64,000 nt of DNA, from NCBI RefSeq assembly GCF_004364435.1, contig NZ_SOCT01000010.1:62001-126000 (forward strand), in the 5' to 3' direction. The stretch's first letter is position 1; every line of letters begins with the position of its first letter. Source of the stretch: Pseudomonas sp. LP_7_YM (GTDB taxonomy: Bacteria > Pseudomonadota > Gammaproteobacteria > Pseudomonadales > Pseudomonadaceae). The notes under the pieces were generated by a model. That model worked only from the letters and a program-made list of their open reading frames with translations, was not told the DNA's origin and searched no databases. Positions 53,781 through 62,709 of the stretch are shown in pieces. A program made the position numbers and the translations under genes.

Positions 53781-54596
53781 TTAACGCTTCAGCGACGCGG
53801 GTACGAATGGAGCGATGGAAGTCAGGACGGCTTTGAAGCACTTGGTGTTGCCTGCAACGATGTGGCCCTTTTCGAGGAAGTCGTGACCGCCATTGAAATC
53901 GCTGACCAGACCGCCTGCTTCCTGAATCAGCAGAGCGCCAGCAGCCATGTCCCACTCCGACAGGCCCGACTCCCAGAACGCATCGAAGCGACCGGCCGCA
54001 ACATAGGCCAGGTCCAGGCTTGCTGCGCCAGCTCGGCGGATGCCCGCAGTCTGGCCCACCAGCGAGCGGAACATGTTCATGTAGTTTTCGAGGTTATCGA
54101 GCTGATTCTCGCGGAACGGAAAGCCGGTGCCGAGCAGAGCGCCTTCCAGACCCTTGCGTGGGCTGACACGCAGACGACGGCCGTTCAGTTGAGCGCCACG
54201 ACCACGAGAGGCTGTGAATTCTTCCTGGCGAACGGGATCGAGCACGACGGCGTGCTCAAGGCGACCACGGTATTTGCAGGCGATGCTGACTGCGAAATGC
54301 GGAACGCCACGTACGAAGTTGGTGGTGCCATCCAGCGGGTCGATGACCCACAGGTAGTCTGCGCCTTCACCTGTGCCTTCTTTCAGGCCGGTTTCTTCAC
54401 CCAGGATGCCGTGGGTCGGGTAAGCCTTGAGCAGCGCGTCGATGATGACTTTTTCTGCGGCGCGATCAACTTCGGTTACGTAGTCTTTCGCGTCTTTTTC
54501 ATCGACCTTGATGGTATCCAGGCGCTCGATGGAGCGGAAAATCAATTCGCTGGCGCTGCGGGCGGCGCGCAGCGCGATATTCAGCATGGGCTGCAT
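53781..54596 (-). CDS. suhB: Inositol-1-monophosphatase SuhB
   Basis: A 271-residue magnesium-dependent phosphatase of the SuhB/IMPase family, which also serves in ribosomal RNA antitermination and maturation. Motifs in order are EVDRAAEKVI, GEETG (about residues 66-70), DPLDGTTNFVRG (about 86-97) and the C-terminal SEWDMAAGALLIQEAGG. It starts at ATG 54596, divergent from trmJ; this suhB/trmJ arrangement beside cysE and isc is conserved in pseudomonads. Confidence 0.94.
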   Translation of the reverse strand: MQPMLNIALRAARSASELIFRSIERLDTIKVDEKDAKDYVTEVDRAAEKVIIDALLKAYPTHGILGEETGLKEGTGEGADYLWVIDPLDGTTNFVRGVPHFAVSIACKYRGRLEHAVVLDPVRQEEFTASRGRGAQLNGRRLRVSPRKGLEGALLGTGFPFRENQLDNLENYMNMFRSLVGQTAGIRRAGAASLDLAYVAAGRFDAFWESGLSEWDMAAGALLIQEAGGLVSDFNGGHDFLEKGHIVAGNTKCFKAVLTSIAPFVPASLKR

Positions 54597-54834
54597 GGAT
54601 GTATCACCTAGGTCGTTAAAGAGAGCCGGGCATTCTATGGGTTCTTGTCGACGATTTCCAGCGCAACTCCACCGTTTTTACCCTGCGTCCGGTCGCCTCG
54701 TCCTGAGTCGATGGTGTCGGGTATGCGGCGCTTCAACCGTGTATGTAGAGCCTGTGGTGCAAGGGTTCGTAGCCTTGGGCCGGGCGTTTCTGTAAGATTC
54801 GACCCCCTTTCCATCTGCAAGCGAGACCTCACCA

Positions 54835-55608
54835 GTGCTGCAAAATATTCGTGTTGTTTTGGTCGGAACCAGCCATCCGGGAAATATCGGTGGCGCGGCG
54901 CGTGCCATGAAGAACATGGGGCTTTCGCGTCTGGTGCTGGTTGACCCGGCCATGTTTCCCCACCACGAAGCTGATGCCCGCGCTTCCGGTGCCGGCGACA
55001 TTTTGCAGAACGCCCACGTGGTGGCGACCCTGGAAGATGCCTTGGTTGGCTGCAATCTGGTGATGGGCACAAGCGCCCGGGATCGTCGCATCCCCTGGCC
55101 GCTGCTGGACCCCCGCGAAGCCGGCATCAAGACGATAGAGCACGCTGCGCTGGGTGAGGAGATCGCGTTGGTATTTGGTCGTGAATACGCCGGACTGACC
55201 AACGAGGAGCTGCAGCGCTGTCACTTCCATGTGCATATTCCCTCCGACCCCGAATTCAGCTCGTTGAACCTTGCCGCCGCTGTGCAGGTGCTCAGTTATG
55301 AGGCGCGCATGGCGTGGCTGGCGAGTGAAGGGCAGGCGAGCAAGATCGAGAAGTTCGAAGTGAACTCGGTGCGCAGTACCGAATTGGCAACGATGGATGA
55401 GATGGAGAAATTCTATGAGCATCTGCAAGCCACACTGGTCAACATCGGCTTCCTCGATCCAGAGAAGCCTCGACACTTGATGGCACGGCTGCGCAGGCTT
55501 TACGGGCGTTCGGCCGTCAATCGTTCTGAGATGAGCATTTTGCGTGGCATCCTCACCGAAACCCAGAAAGCGGCCAACGGCGAGCCCTACAAACGGAAGG
55601 ATCAGTGA
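54835..55608 (+). CDS. trmJ: tRNA (cytidine/uridine-2'-O-)-methyltransferase TrmJ
   Basis: A 257-residue SPOUT methyltransferase that 2'-O-methylates position 32 of tRNAs. The N-terminal VVLVGTSHPGNIGGAARAMKN and the knotted C-terminal half with LVFGREYAGLTNEEL and DPEFSSLNLAAAVQVLSYE are typical. It starts at GTG 54835. It abuts cysE with overlapping stop and start codons. Confidence 0.94.
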   Translation: MLQNIRVVLVGTSHPGNIGGAARAMKNMGLSRLVLVDPAMFPHHEADARASGAGDILQNAHVVATLEDALVGCNLVMGTSARDRRIPWPLLDPREAGIKTIEHAALGEEIALVFGREYAGLTNEELQRCHFHVHIPSDPEFSSLNLAAAVQVLSYEARMAWLASEGQASKIEKFEVNSVRSTELATMDEMEKFYEHLQATLVNIGFLDPEKPRHLMARLRRLYGRSAVNRSEMSILRGILTETQKAANGEPYKRKDQ

Positions 55609-56408
55609 TGATCGAGCGTCTGCGCGAAGATATTCAAAGCGTATTTCACCGCGATCCGGCAGCCCGAAACGCATTCGAAGTGCTGACCTGCTACCCCGGC
55701 ATGCACGCGATCTGGTTGCATCGATTTTCCGGCTGGTTGTGGCGCAAGGATTTGAAATGGCCGGCGCGCATGGTATCCAACTTCGGTCGCTGGTTGACCG
55801 GTATCGAGATTCATCCCGGTGCCAAGGTCGGCAGACGCTTCTTCATTGATCATGGCATGGGCATCGTCATTGGCGAGACGGCCGAGATCGGTGATGACGT
55901 GACGCTCTATCAGGGCGTGACGCTGGGCGGCACCAGTTGGAACAAAGGCAAGCGCCATCCGACCCTGGAGTCGGGCGTCGTGGTGGGGGCGGGCGCCAAG
56001 GTCCTGGGTCCGTTCACGGTGGGCGCGGGCGCGAAGGTCGGCTCCAACGCCGTGGTCACCAAGCCTGTTCCGGCGGGTGCAACCGTGGTGGGCATTCCTG
56101 GGCGGATCATCGTCAAAGCGGATGAAAGCGGTGCTCAGGAAAGTACGACCGAATCCAGGCGCAAGGCGATGGCCGAGAAGATCGGCTTCGATGCCTACGG
56201 CGTCAGCGAAGACATGCCGGACCCGGTTGCCAGAGCGATCGGGCAGCTGCTCGACCATCTGCAGGCCGTCGACGTACGCATGGAAGACATGGGTAAAGCG
56301 CTCAAAAGCCTGGGGTGCGAGTACCGCGAGAAAGAGCTGCCAGAGCTGCGCAAGGAAGTTTTCGACTGCATCGAGGAACGCGGCGAGGGCAGGAGCGCTC
56401 AGGAATAA
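55608..56408 (+). CDS. cysE: Serine O-acetyltransferase CysE
   Basis: A 266-residue serine acetyltransferase making O-acetylserine for cysteine synthesis. The helical N-terminal SATase region is followed by the hexapeptide beta-helix (IEIHPGAKVGRRFFIDHGMG, then GETAEIGDDVTLYQGVTLGG) carrying the catalytic His of DHGMG. ATG 55608 follows GGAAGG; the GTG three bases upstream is in frame but less likely. It stands upstream of the isc operon, matching the cysteine demand of IscS. Confidence 0.94.
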   Translation: MIERLREDIQSVFHRDPAARNAFEVLTCYPGMHAIWLHRFSGWLWRKDLKWPARMVSNFGRWLTGIEIHPGAKVGRRFFIDHGMGIVIGETAEIGDDVTLYQGVTLGGTSWNKGKRHPTLESGVVVGAGAKVLGPFTVGAGAKVGSNAVVTKPVPAGATVVGIPGRIIVKADESGAQESTTESRRKAMAEKIGFDAYGVSEDMPDPVARAIGQLLDHLQAVDVRMEDMGKALKSLGCEYREKELPELRKEVFDCIEERGEGRSAQE

Positions 56409-56514
56409 GCTTTCCGTGCAGCGGGGCGTAAGCCGGGCATCCCATTTCAGCCTTGGCTTTGCTATCATGCCGCCGCTATTTTTGCGCGTAATCCCGACTG
56501 TTTCACTAGGTCTT

Positions 56515-56547
56515 ATAGTTGACTTAAATACTCGGGAATAGCATACT
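56515..56547 (+). promoter_or_regulatory. isc operon promoter with overlapping IscR-type site
   Basis: TTGACT (56519-56524), a 17-base spacer and CATACT (56542-56547) form a sigma-70 promoter 33 bases before iscR. Overlapping it, ATAGTTGACTTAAATACTCG resembles the type 1 IscR site that represses isc when holo-IscR is abundant. This gives the familiar negative feedback on Fe-S cluster synthesis. Confidence 0.7.
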
Positions 56548-56579
56548 CGCCTTCATTCCGAACCTCCGCGGTACATGTC

Positions 56580-57071
56580 ATGCGACTGACTACAAAGGGC
56601 CGATACGCCGTTACCGCCATGCTCGACCTGGCGTTGCACGCGCAGCATGGGCCAGTGTCCCTGGCCGATATCTCCGAGCGGCAAGGGATCTCCCTTTCCT
56701 ATCTCGAGCAACTGTTCGCCAAGCTGCGTCGCAGCAATCTGGTGTCCAGCGTGCGTGGGCCCGGTGGTGGCTACCAGCTGTCCCGAGCCATGCAGGGAAT
56801 TCAGGTGGCGCAAGTGATCGATGCAGTCAACGAATCGGTCGACGCGACACGCTGCCAGGGACTCGGTGATTGTCATGCTGGCGATACCTGTCTGACCCAC
56901 CATCTGTGGTGCGACCTCAGCCAGCAGATTCACGAATTTCTAAGCGGTATCAGCCTGGCCGACCTCGTCACTCGCCGTGAAGTGCAGGAAGTCGCCCAAC
57001 GTCAGGACCTGCGTCGTTGCAATAGCAGAGCGCAGCTTCTGGACAAGATTGAAACATCCGCCGTTGAGTGA
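56580..57071 (+). CDS. iscR: Fe-S cluster regulator IscR
   Basis: A 163-residue Rrf2-family regulator. The winged helix starts MRLTTKGRYAVTAMLDLALH, and the recognition part is ISLSYLEQLFAKLRR. Cluster ligands are Cys92, Cys98, Cys104 and His107. With its cluster it represses the isc operon; without, it activates alternative targets. It is the first gene of iscRSUA-hscBA-fdx-iscX. Confidence 0.97.
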   Translation: MRLTTKGRYAVTAMLDLALHAQHGPVSLADISERQGISLSYLEQLFAKLRRSNLVSSVRGPGGGYQLSRAMQGIQVAQVIDAVNESVDATRCQGLGDCHAGDTCLTHHLWCDLSQQIHEFLSGISLADLVTRREVQEVAQRQDLRRCNSRAQLLDKIETSAVE

Positions 57072-57115
57072 ACGCAGATGCACGCGCGGCGCGCCTGCCC
57101 GATAGGAGATATTCA

Positions 57116-58330
57116 ATGAGATTGCCGATTTACCTCGATTATTCCGCGACGACCCCGGTCGATCCGCGTGTTGCGCAGAAGATGAGCGATTGCCTGCTGG
57201 TTGATGGCAACTTCGGTAACCCGGCCTCGCGCTCCCACGTCTTTGGCTGGAAAGCCGAAGAGGCGGTCGAGAACGCACGTCGCCAGGTCGCTGATCTGGT
57301 TAATGCCGACCCGCGCGAAATTGTCTGGACCTCCGGTGCCACCGAGTCTGACAACCTGGCGATCAAAGGCGCGGCGCATTTTTATGCCAGCAAAGGCAAG
57401 CACCTGATCACCAGCAAGATCGAACACAAGGCTGTCCTCGATACCATGCGCCAACTGGAGCGTGAGGGTTTCGAAGTCACCTATCTGGAGCCGACCACTG
57501 ACGGTCTGATCACTCCGGCGATGATCGAAGCTGTTCTGCGCGACGACACCATTCTGGTTTCGATCATGCATGTGAACAACGAGATCGGCACCATCAACGA
57601 CATCGCGGCGATTGGCGAACTGACCCGCTCGCGTGGCGTGCTGTTCCATGTCGATGCTGCTCAGTCTACCGGCAAGGTCGACATCGATCTGTCCAGCCTG
57701 AAAGTCGACATGATGTCCTTCTCCGCCCACAAGACCTACGGGCCGAAAGGTATTGGCGCGCTGTACGTCAGCCGCAAGCCTCGCGTGCGTATCGAAGCCA
57801 CCATGCACGGCGGCGGTCATGAGCGCGGCATGCGTTCCGGCACGCTGGCAACCCACCAGATCGTCGGTATGGGTGAAGCCTTCCGTGTCGCCAAGGAAGA
57901 CATGGCTGCGGAAAACGTGCGCATCAAGGCACTCAGCGACCGCTTCTACAAACAGGTCGAGAATCTCGAAGAGCTGTACGTCAACGGCAGCCTGACTGCC
58001 CGCGTGCCGCACAACCTGAACCTGAGCTTCAACTACGTTGAAGGCGAGTCGCTGATCATGGCGCTCAAGGATCTGGCGGTTTCCTCCGGCTCTGCATGCA
58101 CCTCGGCTTCTCTGGAGCCTTCCTACGTGCTGCGCGCCCTGGGTCGCAACGACGAGCTGGCACACAGCTCGATCCGTTTCACCTTCGGCCGTTTCACCAC
58201 TGAAGAAGAAATCGATTGGGCCGCGCAGAAAGTCTGCGAGGCTGTCACCAAGCTGCGTGCTCTGTCACCGCTGTGGGACATGTTCAAAGACGGCGTTGAC
58301 ATCTCGAAGATCGAGTGGGCAGCACACTAA
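57116..58330 (+). CDS. iscS: Cysteine desulfurase IscS
   Basis: A 404-residue PLP enzyme that removes sulfur from cysteine for Fe-S clusters and tRNA thiolation. ATG 57116 (MRLPIYLDYSATTPVDP) follows AGGAG; the open frame upstream to 57068 is not used. The PLP lysine is Lys206 in SFSAHKTYGPKG and the active-site loop Cys is Cys328 in SSGSACTSASLEPS. The order iscR-iscS-iscU is standard. Confidence 0.97.
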   Translation: MRLPIYLDYSATTPVDPRVAQKMSDCLLVDGNFGNPASRSHVFGWKAEEAVENARRQVADLVNADPREIVWTSGATESDNLAIKGAAHFYASKGKHLITSKIEHKAVLDTMRQLEREGFEVTYLEPTTDGLITPAMIEAVLRDDTILVSIMHVNNEIGTINDIAAIGELTRSRGVLFHVDAAQSTGKVDIDLSSLKVDMMSFSAHKTYGPKGIGALYVSRKPRVRIEATMHGGGHERGMRSGTLATHQIVGMGEAFRVAKEDMAAENVRIKALSDRFYKQVENLEELYVNGSLTARVPHNLNLSFNYVEGESLIMALKDLAVSSGSACTSASLEPSYVLRALGRNDELAHSSIRFTFGRFTTEEEIDWAAQKVCEAVTKLRALSPLWDMFKDGVDISKIEWAAH

Positions 58331-58379
58331 TTTAAAGTCGCCACATGAATGCGGCGCTTTGAAAACAGGGTTTTTGAAG

Positions 58380-58395
58380 TGTCGCGAGAGCGACA
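58380..58395 (+). other. GNRA-tetraloop hairpin between iscS and iscU
   Basis: TGTCGC-GAGA-GCGACA: a perfect six-pair stem closed by a GAGA loop in the 90-base iscS-iscU gap, about 25 bases before iscU. There is no T-run, so it is not a terminator. It may stabilise the downstream messenger or shape processing of the isc transcript. Confidence 0.5.
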
Positions 58396-58420
58396 GGCGT
58401 AACTGATGAGGATTTGAATC

Positions 58421-58807
58421 ATGGCTTACAGCGAAAAGGTCATCGACCACTACGAGAACCCGCGCAACGTCGGCAAGATGAACGCGGAAGATCCTGACGT
58501 CGGCACTGGCATGGTCGGCGCTCCGGCTTGCGGCGACGTCATGCGCCTGCAGATCAAGGTGAACGAGCAAGGCATTATCGAAGACGCCAAGTTCAAGACC
58601 TACGGTTGCGGTTCTGCCATCGCTTCCAGCTCCCTGGCAACTGAGTGGATGAAGGGCAAGACTCTGGCCGAAGCAGAGACCATCAAGAACACTCAGCTGG
58701 CTGAGGAACTGGCGCTGCCGCCGGTGAAAATTCACTGCTCGGTACTCGCCGAAGACGCCATCAAGGCCGCCGTTCACGATTACAAGCAGAAGAAAGGCCT
58801 GCTCTGA
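58421..58807 (+). CDS. iscU: Fe-S cluster scaffold IscU
   Basis: A 128-residue scaffold on which [2Fe-2S] clusters are built. The three cluster cysteines are Cys37 (GAPACGD, with Asp39), Cys63 (TYGCGSA) and Cys106 (KIHCSV). The LPPVK motif bound by the HscA chaperone is at 99-103. All hallmarks are intact. Confidence 0.98.
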   Translation: MAYSEKVIDHYENPRNVGKMNAEDPDVGTGMVGAPACGDVMRLQIKVNEQGIIEDAKFKTYGCGSAIASSSLATEWMKGKTLAEAETIKNTQLAEELALPPVKIHCSVLAEDAIKAAVHDYKQKKGLL

Positions 58808-58846
58808 GCAGTCTTCGCCCCGCTTGCAAGTAAGTAAGGAGTCACG

Positions 58847-59170
58847 ATGGCTATCAGCATGACCGAAGCTGCCGCCAATCACGTGCGTCGTTCCCTCGAA
58901 GGGCGCGGCAAAGGTGATGGCATTCGTCTGGGTGTTCGCACCACGGGTTGTTCTGGCCTGGCGTACGTACTTGAGTTCGTCGATGCGCCAGACAGTGAAG
59001 ACACTGTGTTCGAACATCATGGCGTCAAGGTGATCATCGATCCCAAGAGCCTGGTTTACCTGGACGGCACCGAACTCGATTTCGTCAAGGAAGGGTTGAA
59101 CGAAGGCTTCAAGTTCACCAACCCCAACTCGCGCGGTGAATGTGGCTGCGGCGAAAGCTTCAACGTCTGA
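58847..59170 (+). CDS. iscA: Fe-S cluster assembly protein IscA
   Basis: A 107-residue A-type carrier. The cysteines are Cys35 (TTGCSGL), Cys99 and Cys101 (ECGCGESF), as in E. coli IscA. It follows iscU after 39 bases, with GTAAGGAG as ribosome site. Confidence 0.97.
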   Translation: MAISMTEAAANHVRRSLEGRGKGDGIRLGVRTTGCSGLAYVLEFVDAPDSEDTVFEHHGVKVIIDPKSLVYLDGTELDFVKEGLNEGFKFTNPNSRGECGCGESFNV

Positions 59171-59178
59171 GGCTTATT

Positions 59179-59697
59179 GTGGGTACTCCTTGTCACTTCG
59201 CTCTATTCGACCTGCAGCCGGGTTTCCGCCTGGATCTGAACCTGCTTGCCACGCGTTATCGCGAGCTTGCCCGTAGCGTGCACCCCGACCGTTTCGCTGA
59301 CGCCCCGGCGCGTGAGCAGCGTGTTGCGCTGGAGCGCTCGGCGAGCCTGAACGATGCCTACCAGACCCTCAAGAGTGCGCCGAAACGTGCGCGCTACCTG
59401 TTGGCGCTCAAGGGCGAAGTTCCGCTGGAAATCACTGTGCAGGATCCTGAGTTCCTGATGCAGCAGATGCAGTGGCGCGAAGAACTCGAAGACCTGCAGG
59501 ATGAAGCGGATCTGGACGGCGTGGCGACTTTCAAGCGTCGGCTCAAGGTTGCGCAGGAAGAACTGAACGAAAGCTTCGCGGCCTGTTGGGACGATGCTGC
59601 ACAGCGTGAGCAGGCCGAAAGGCTGATGCGTCGCATGCAGTTCCTCGACAAGCTCTCCTACGAAGTGCGCCAGCTGGAAGAGCGCCTCGACGATTAA
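59179..59697 (+). CDS. hscB: Co-chaperone HscB
   Basis: A 172-residue J-domain protein that brings IscU to HscA. The J domain at the N-terminus carries the HPD motif (RSVHPDRFADAP). The C-terminal three-helix IscU-binding region includes EFLMQQMQWREELED. The start is GTG 59179 (MGTPCHFALFDLQPGF) preceded by GAGG; the frame extending into iscA is not used. Confidence 0.95.
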   Translation: MGTPCHFALFDLQPGFRLDLNLLATRYRELARSVHPDRFADAPAREQRVALERSASLNDAYQTLKSAPKRARYLLALKGEVPLEITVQDPEFLMQQMQWREELEDLQDEADLDGVATFKRRLKVAQEELNESFAACWDDAAQREQAERLMRRMQFLDKLSYEVRQLEERLDD

Positions 59698-59743
59698 CCC
59701 CGCGCCGCCTCCTGGGCGGCGCGCCAGTGATATCAGAAAAGCA

Positions 59744-61606
59744 ATGGCTCTACTGCAGATCGCCGAACCCGGCCAAAGTCCACAACCTCATCAGCGTCGT
59801 CTGGCCGTCGGGATTGATCTCGGCACCACCAACTCGCTGGTCGCTGCATTACGCAGTGGTATCAGTGAGCCTCTTCCCGATCACAATGGGCAGATCATCC
59901 TGCCGTCCGCAGTTCGTTATCACGCTGATCGCGTCGAAGTCGGCCAGTCCGCCAAGGACGCCGCAGCCTTGGACCCCCTGAATACCATTATTTCGGTCAA
60001 GCGCCTCATGGGCCGTGGCATATCCGATGTGAAGCATCTGGGTGACCAGTTGCCCTATCGTTTCATCGGTGGCGAATCGCACATGCCGTTCATCGAGACC
60101 GTCCAGGGCGCAAAAAGCCCTGTGGAAGTGTCCGCTGACATCCTCAAGGTGCTGCGTCAGCGCGCCGAGGCGACGCTGGGTGGCGATCTGGTGGGTGCGG
60201 TGATTACCGTTCCCGCGTATTTCGACGATGCCCAGCGTCAAGCCACCAAGGACGCCGCCAGGCTGGCAGGCTTGACCGTACTGCGTCTGCTCAACGAGCC
60301 GACGGCCGCTGCAGTGGCATATGGTCTTGATCAGAATGCCGAAGGCGTTGTTGCGATCTATGATCTGGGCGGAGGTACCTTTGATATTTCAATTTTGCGC
60401 CTGACCGGTGGTGTTTTCGAAGTCATGGCCACGGGCGGTGACAGCGCGCTGGGCGGTGATGATTTCGATCACGCCATTGCTAGCTGGATCATCGTTGAAG
60501 CCGGTCTGTCGGGGGACATCGACCCGTCTGCCCAGCGCAGCCTGATGCAGACCGCCTGCATTGCCAAAGAAGCCCTCACCGATACAGATTCGGTCGACGT
60601 CGTGCATGGCGCCTGGAAGGGTGTGCTGACTCGCGGCGCTTTCAATGCGCTGATCGAGCCGATGATCGCTCGCAGCCTCAAGGCTTGCCGTCGAGCTGTG
60701 CGTGACTGCGGTATCGAGTTGGACGAAGTGGAAGCGGTGGTAATGGTCGGTGGCTCGACTCGCGTGCCGCGTGTACGTGAGGCGGTTGCCGCGCTCTTTG
60801 GCCGCCAGCCGCTGACCGAAATCGACCCGGATCAGGTCGTCGCCATTGGTGCTGCAATTCAGGCCGATACACTCGCGGGCAACAAGCGCGATGGTGGCGA
60901 ACTGTTGTTGCTGGACGTTATTCCGCTGTCCCTCGGCCTTGAAACCATGGGTGGGCTGATGGAAAAGGTGATCCCGCGTAACACCACGATTCCCGTGGCC
61001 CGCGCTCAGGAGTTCACCACCTATAAGGACGGTCAGTCGGCCATGATGATTCACGTGCTGCAAGGTGAGCGTGAATTGATCAGCGATTGCCGCTCTCTGG
61101 CACGTTTCGATCTGCGCGGCATTCCGGCGATGGTCGCGGGTGCGGCGAAGATTCGGGTTACCTTCCAGGTCGATGCCGATGGTCTGCTGAGCGTTTCCGC
61201 GCGCGAGCTGGCGTCCGGCGTGGAGTCCAGTATCCAGGTTAAACCTTCCTATGGCCTGACCGATGGCGAAGTCGCCCGCATGCTCAAGGATTCGTTCCAG
61301 TACGCCGGCGACGACAAGGTCGCGCGGGTATTGCGCGAGCAGCAGGTCGATGCCCAGCGTCTGGTCGAAGCCGTGGAAGGGGCTTTGCAGGCCGATGGCG
61401 AGCGTTTGCTCGATGCCGAAGAGCGCATGGTCATCGAGATGCAGGTCGAAGAACTCCGTGAATTGATGAAGGGCACCGACGGTGCGGCCATCGAGCAGCA
61501 GACCAAGCGTCTGTCGCAGGTGACCGACGCGTTCGCGGCCCGCCGCCTGGACTCGACGGTAAAAGCCGCCCTGTCAGGACGCAACCTGAATGAGATTGAG
61601 GAATAA
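59744..61606 (+). CDS. hscA: Fe-S assembly Hsp70 chaperone HscA
   Basis: A 620-residue specialised Hsp70 that helps IscU release its cluster. The nucleotide-binding domain includes VGIDLGTTNSLVA, VPAYFDDAQRQATKDAARLAG, AIYDLGGGTFDISIL and VMVGGSTRVPRVREAV. The substrate-binding domain begins after LLLLDVIPLSLGLETMGG and recognises the LPPVK motif of IscU. Confidence 0.97.
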   Translation: MALLQIAEPGQSPQPHQRRLAVGIDLGTTNSLVAALRSGISEPLPDHNGQIILPSAVRYHADRVEVGQSAKDAAALDPLNTIISVKRLMGRGISDVKHLGDQLPYRFIGGESHMPFIETVQGAKSPVEVSADILKVLRQRAEATLGGDLVGAVITVPAYFDDAQRQATKDAARLAGLTVLRLLNEPTAAAVAYGLDQNAEGVVAIYDLGGGTFDISILRLTGGVFEVMATGGDSALGGDDFDHAIASWIIVEAGLSGDIDPSAQRSLMQTACIAKEALTDTDSVDVVHGAWKGVLTRGAFNALIEPMIARSLKACRRAVRDCGIELDEVEAVVMVGGSTRVPRVREAVAALFGRQPLTEIDPDQVVAIGAAIQADTLAGNKRDGGELLLLDVIPLSLGLETMGGLMEKVIPRNTTIPVARAQEFTTYKDGQSAMMIHVLQGERELISDCRSLARFDLRGIPAMVAGAAKIRVTFQVDADGLLSVSARELASGVESSIQVKPSYGLTDGEVARMLKDSFQYAGDDKVARVLREQQVDAQRLVEAVEGALQADGERLLDAEERMVIEMQVEELRELMKGTDGAAIEQQTKRLSQVTDAFAARRLDSTVKAALSGRNLNEIEE

Positions 61607-61609
61607 CAG

Positions 61610-61951
61610 ATGCCGCAGGTGATTTTTCTGCCCCACAAGGAGTTTTGCCCGGAGGGACTGGTTGTCGAGGCCAAGCCAGGCATATCGATTCTTGAGCTTG
61701 CTCACGAACATCACATCGAAATGGAAAGCGCGTGTGGCGGTGTCTGTGCCTGCACCACATGCCACTGCGTTATCCGTGAGGGTTTCAACTCACTGGAAGA
61801 GGCTGACGAGCTGGAAGAGGACTATCTTGATCGTGCGTGGGGATTGGAACCGACATCGCGTCTGGCCTGTCAGGCCAAGGTCGGTACTGAAGACCTGACG
61901 GTCGAAATACCGAAGTACTCGCTTAACCACGCAGCTGAAGCGCCGCACTGA
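61610..61951 (+). CDS. fdx: ISC-system [2Fe-2S] ferredoxin
   Basis: A 113-residue adrenodoxin-type ferredoxin donating electrons to Fe-S assembly. The cluster cysteines lie in ESACGGVCACTTCHC plus the Cys of RLACQAKV. It starts three bases after hscA. Confidence 0.97.
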   Translation: MPQVIFLPHKEFCPEGLVVEAKPGISILELAHEHHIEMESACGGVCACTTCHCVIREGFNSLEEADELEEDYLDRAWGLEPTSRLACQAKVGTEDLTVEIPKYSLNHAAEAPH

Positions 61952-61965
61952 TTCAGGAAGTTGTC

Positions 61966-62166
61966 ATGAATTACGGTTGGAATGACGTACAGCGCATCGC
62001 TGAACAATTGGCGGAAGCCCACCCGGAAGTTGATCCATATTCGGTTGGTTTCACCAAACTGCAAAAGATGATCCGGCAGTTGCCCGAATTCGACGACACT
62101 TCCGGCAGGGTCGGCGAGAAGGTGCTGGAAGCGGTCCAGACCCTTTGGGCCGACGAAATAGACTGA
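61966..62166 (+). CDS. iscX: Fe-S assembly modulator IscX
   Basis: A 66-residue acidic IscX/YfhJ protein that binds IscS and tunes iron delivery. Hallmarks are WNDVQRIAEQLAEAHPEVDP, FTKLQKMIRQLPEF and the C-terminal VQTLWADE. It is the last gene of the isc operon. Confidence 0.96.
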   Translation: MNYGWNDVQRIAEQLAEAHPEVDPYSVGFTKLQKMIRQLPEFDDTSGRVGEKVLEAVQTLWADEID

Positions 62167-62195
62167 TCATCTTTGCACGTTAGGCAATACACCAG

Positions 62196-62227
62196 AACCC
62201 GCGTATAATTCGCGGGTTTAATTTTTC
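62196..62227 (+). terminator. isc operon terminator overlapping an ndk -10-like sequence
   Basis: Stem AACCCGCG (62196-62203), loop TATAATT (62204-62210), stem CGCGGGTT (62211-62218), then TAATTTTT. It ends the isc transcript 30 bases after iscX. The loop reads TATAAT, 54 bases before the ndk start, so it may double as the -10 element of ndk. Confidence 0.75.
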
Positions 62228-62256
62228 GCAATAATCATCGTTTCTGGAGTTCCACC

Positions 62257-62682
62257 ATGGCTGTTCAACGTACTTTCTCGATCATCAAGCCTGACGCCGT
62301 TGCAAAAAACGTAATCGGCGAGATCACCACCCGCTTTGAAAAAGCCGGTCTGCGCGTCGTTGCTTCCAAGCTGAAGCAACTGTCCAAAGCTGAAGCAGAA
62401 GGTTTCTACGCTGAACACAGCGCCCGTGGTTTCTTCGGTGACCTGGTTGCCTTCATGATCTCCGGTCCGGTTGTCGTTCAGGTTCTGGAAGGCGAAAACG
62501 CCATCGCTCTGAACCGTGAGCTGATGGGCGCTACCAACCCTAAAGAAGCTGCTGCCGGTACCATCCGTGCCGACTTCGCTGACTCCATCGATGCCAACGC
62601 TGTTCACGGCTCCGACTCCGAAGCTGCTGCGGCTCGCGAAATCGCTTACTTCTTCGCTGCTACCGAGGTAACCACTCGCTAA
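62257..62682 (+). CDS. ndk: Nucleoside diphosphate kinase
   Basis: A 141-residue enzyme that balances nucleoside triphosphates through a phospho-histidine (NAVHGSDSEAAA, His about 117). It starts MAVQRTFSIIKPDAVAKN with the substrate loop AEHSARGFF. Codon choice is strongly biased, as for a highly expressed gene. Confidence 0.98.
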   Translation: MAVQRTFSIIKPDAVAKNVIGEITTRFEKAGLRVVASKLKQLSKAEAEGFYAEHSARGFFGDLVAFMISGPVVVQVLEGENAIALNRELMGATNPKEAAAGTIRADFADSIDANAVHGSDSEAAAAREIAYFFAATEVTTR

Positions 62683-62709
62683 GCTGCTGCTGCGAGTGAG
62701 GGTGAATCC

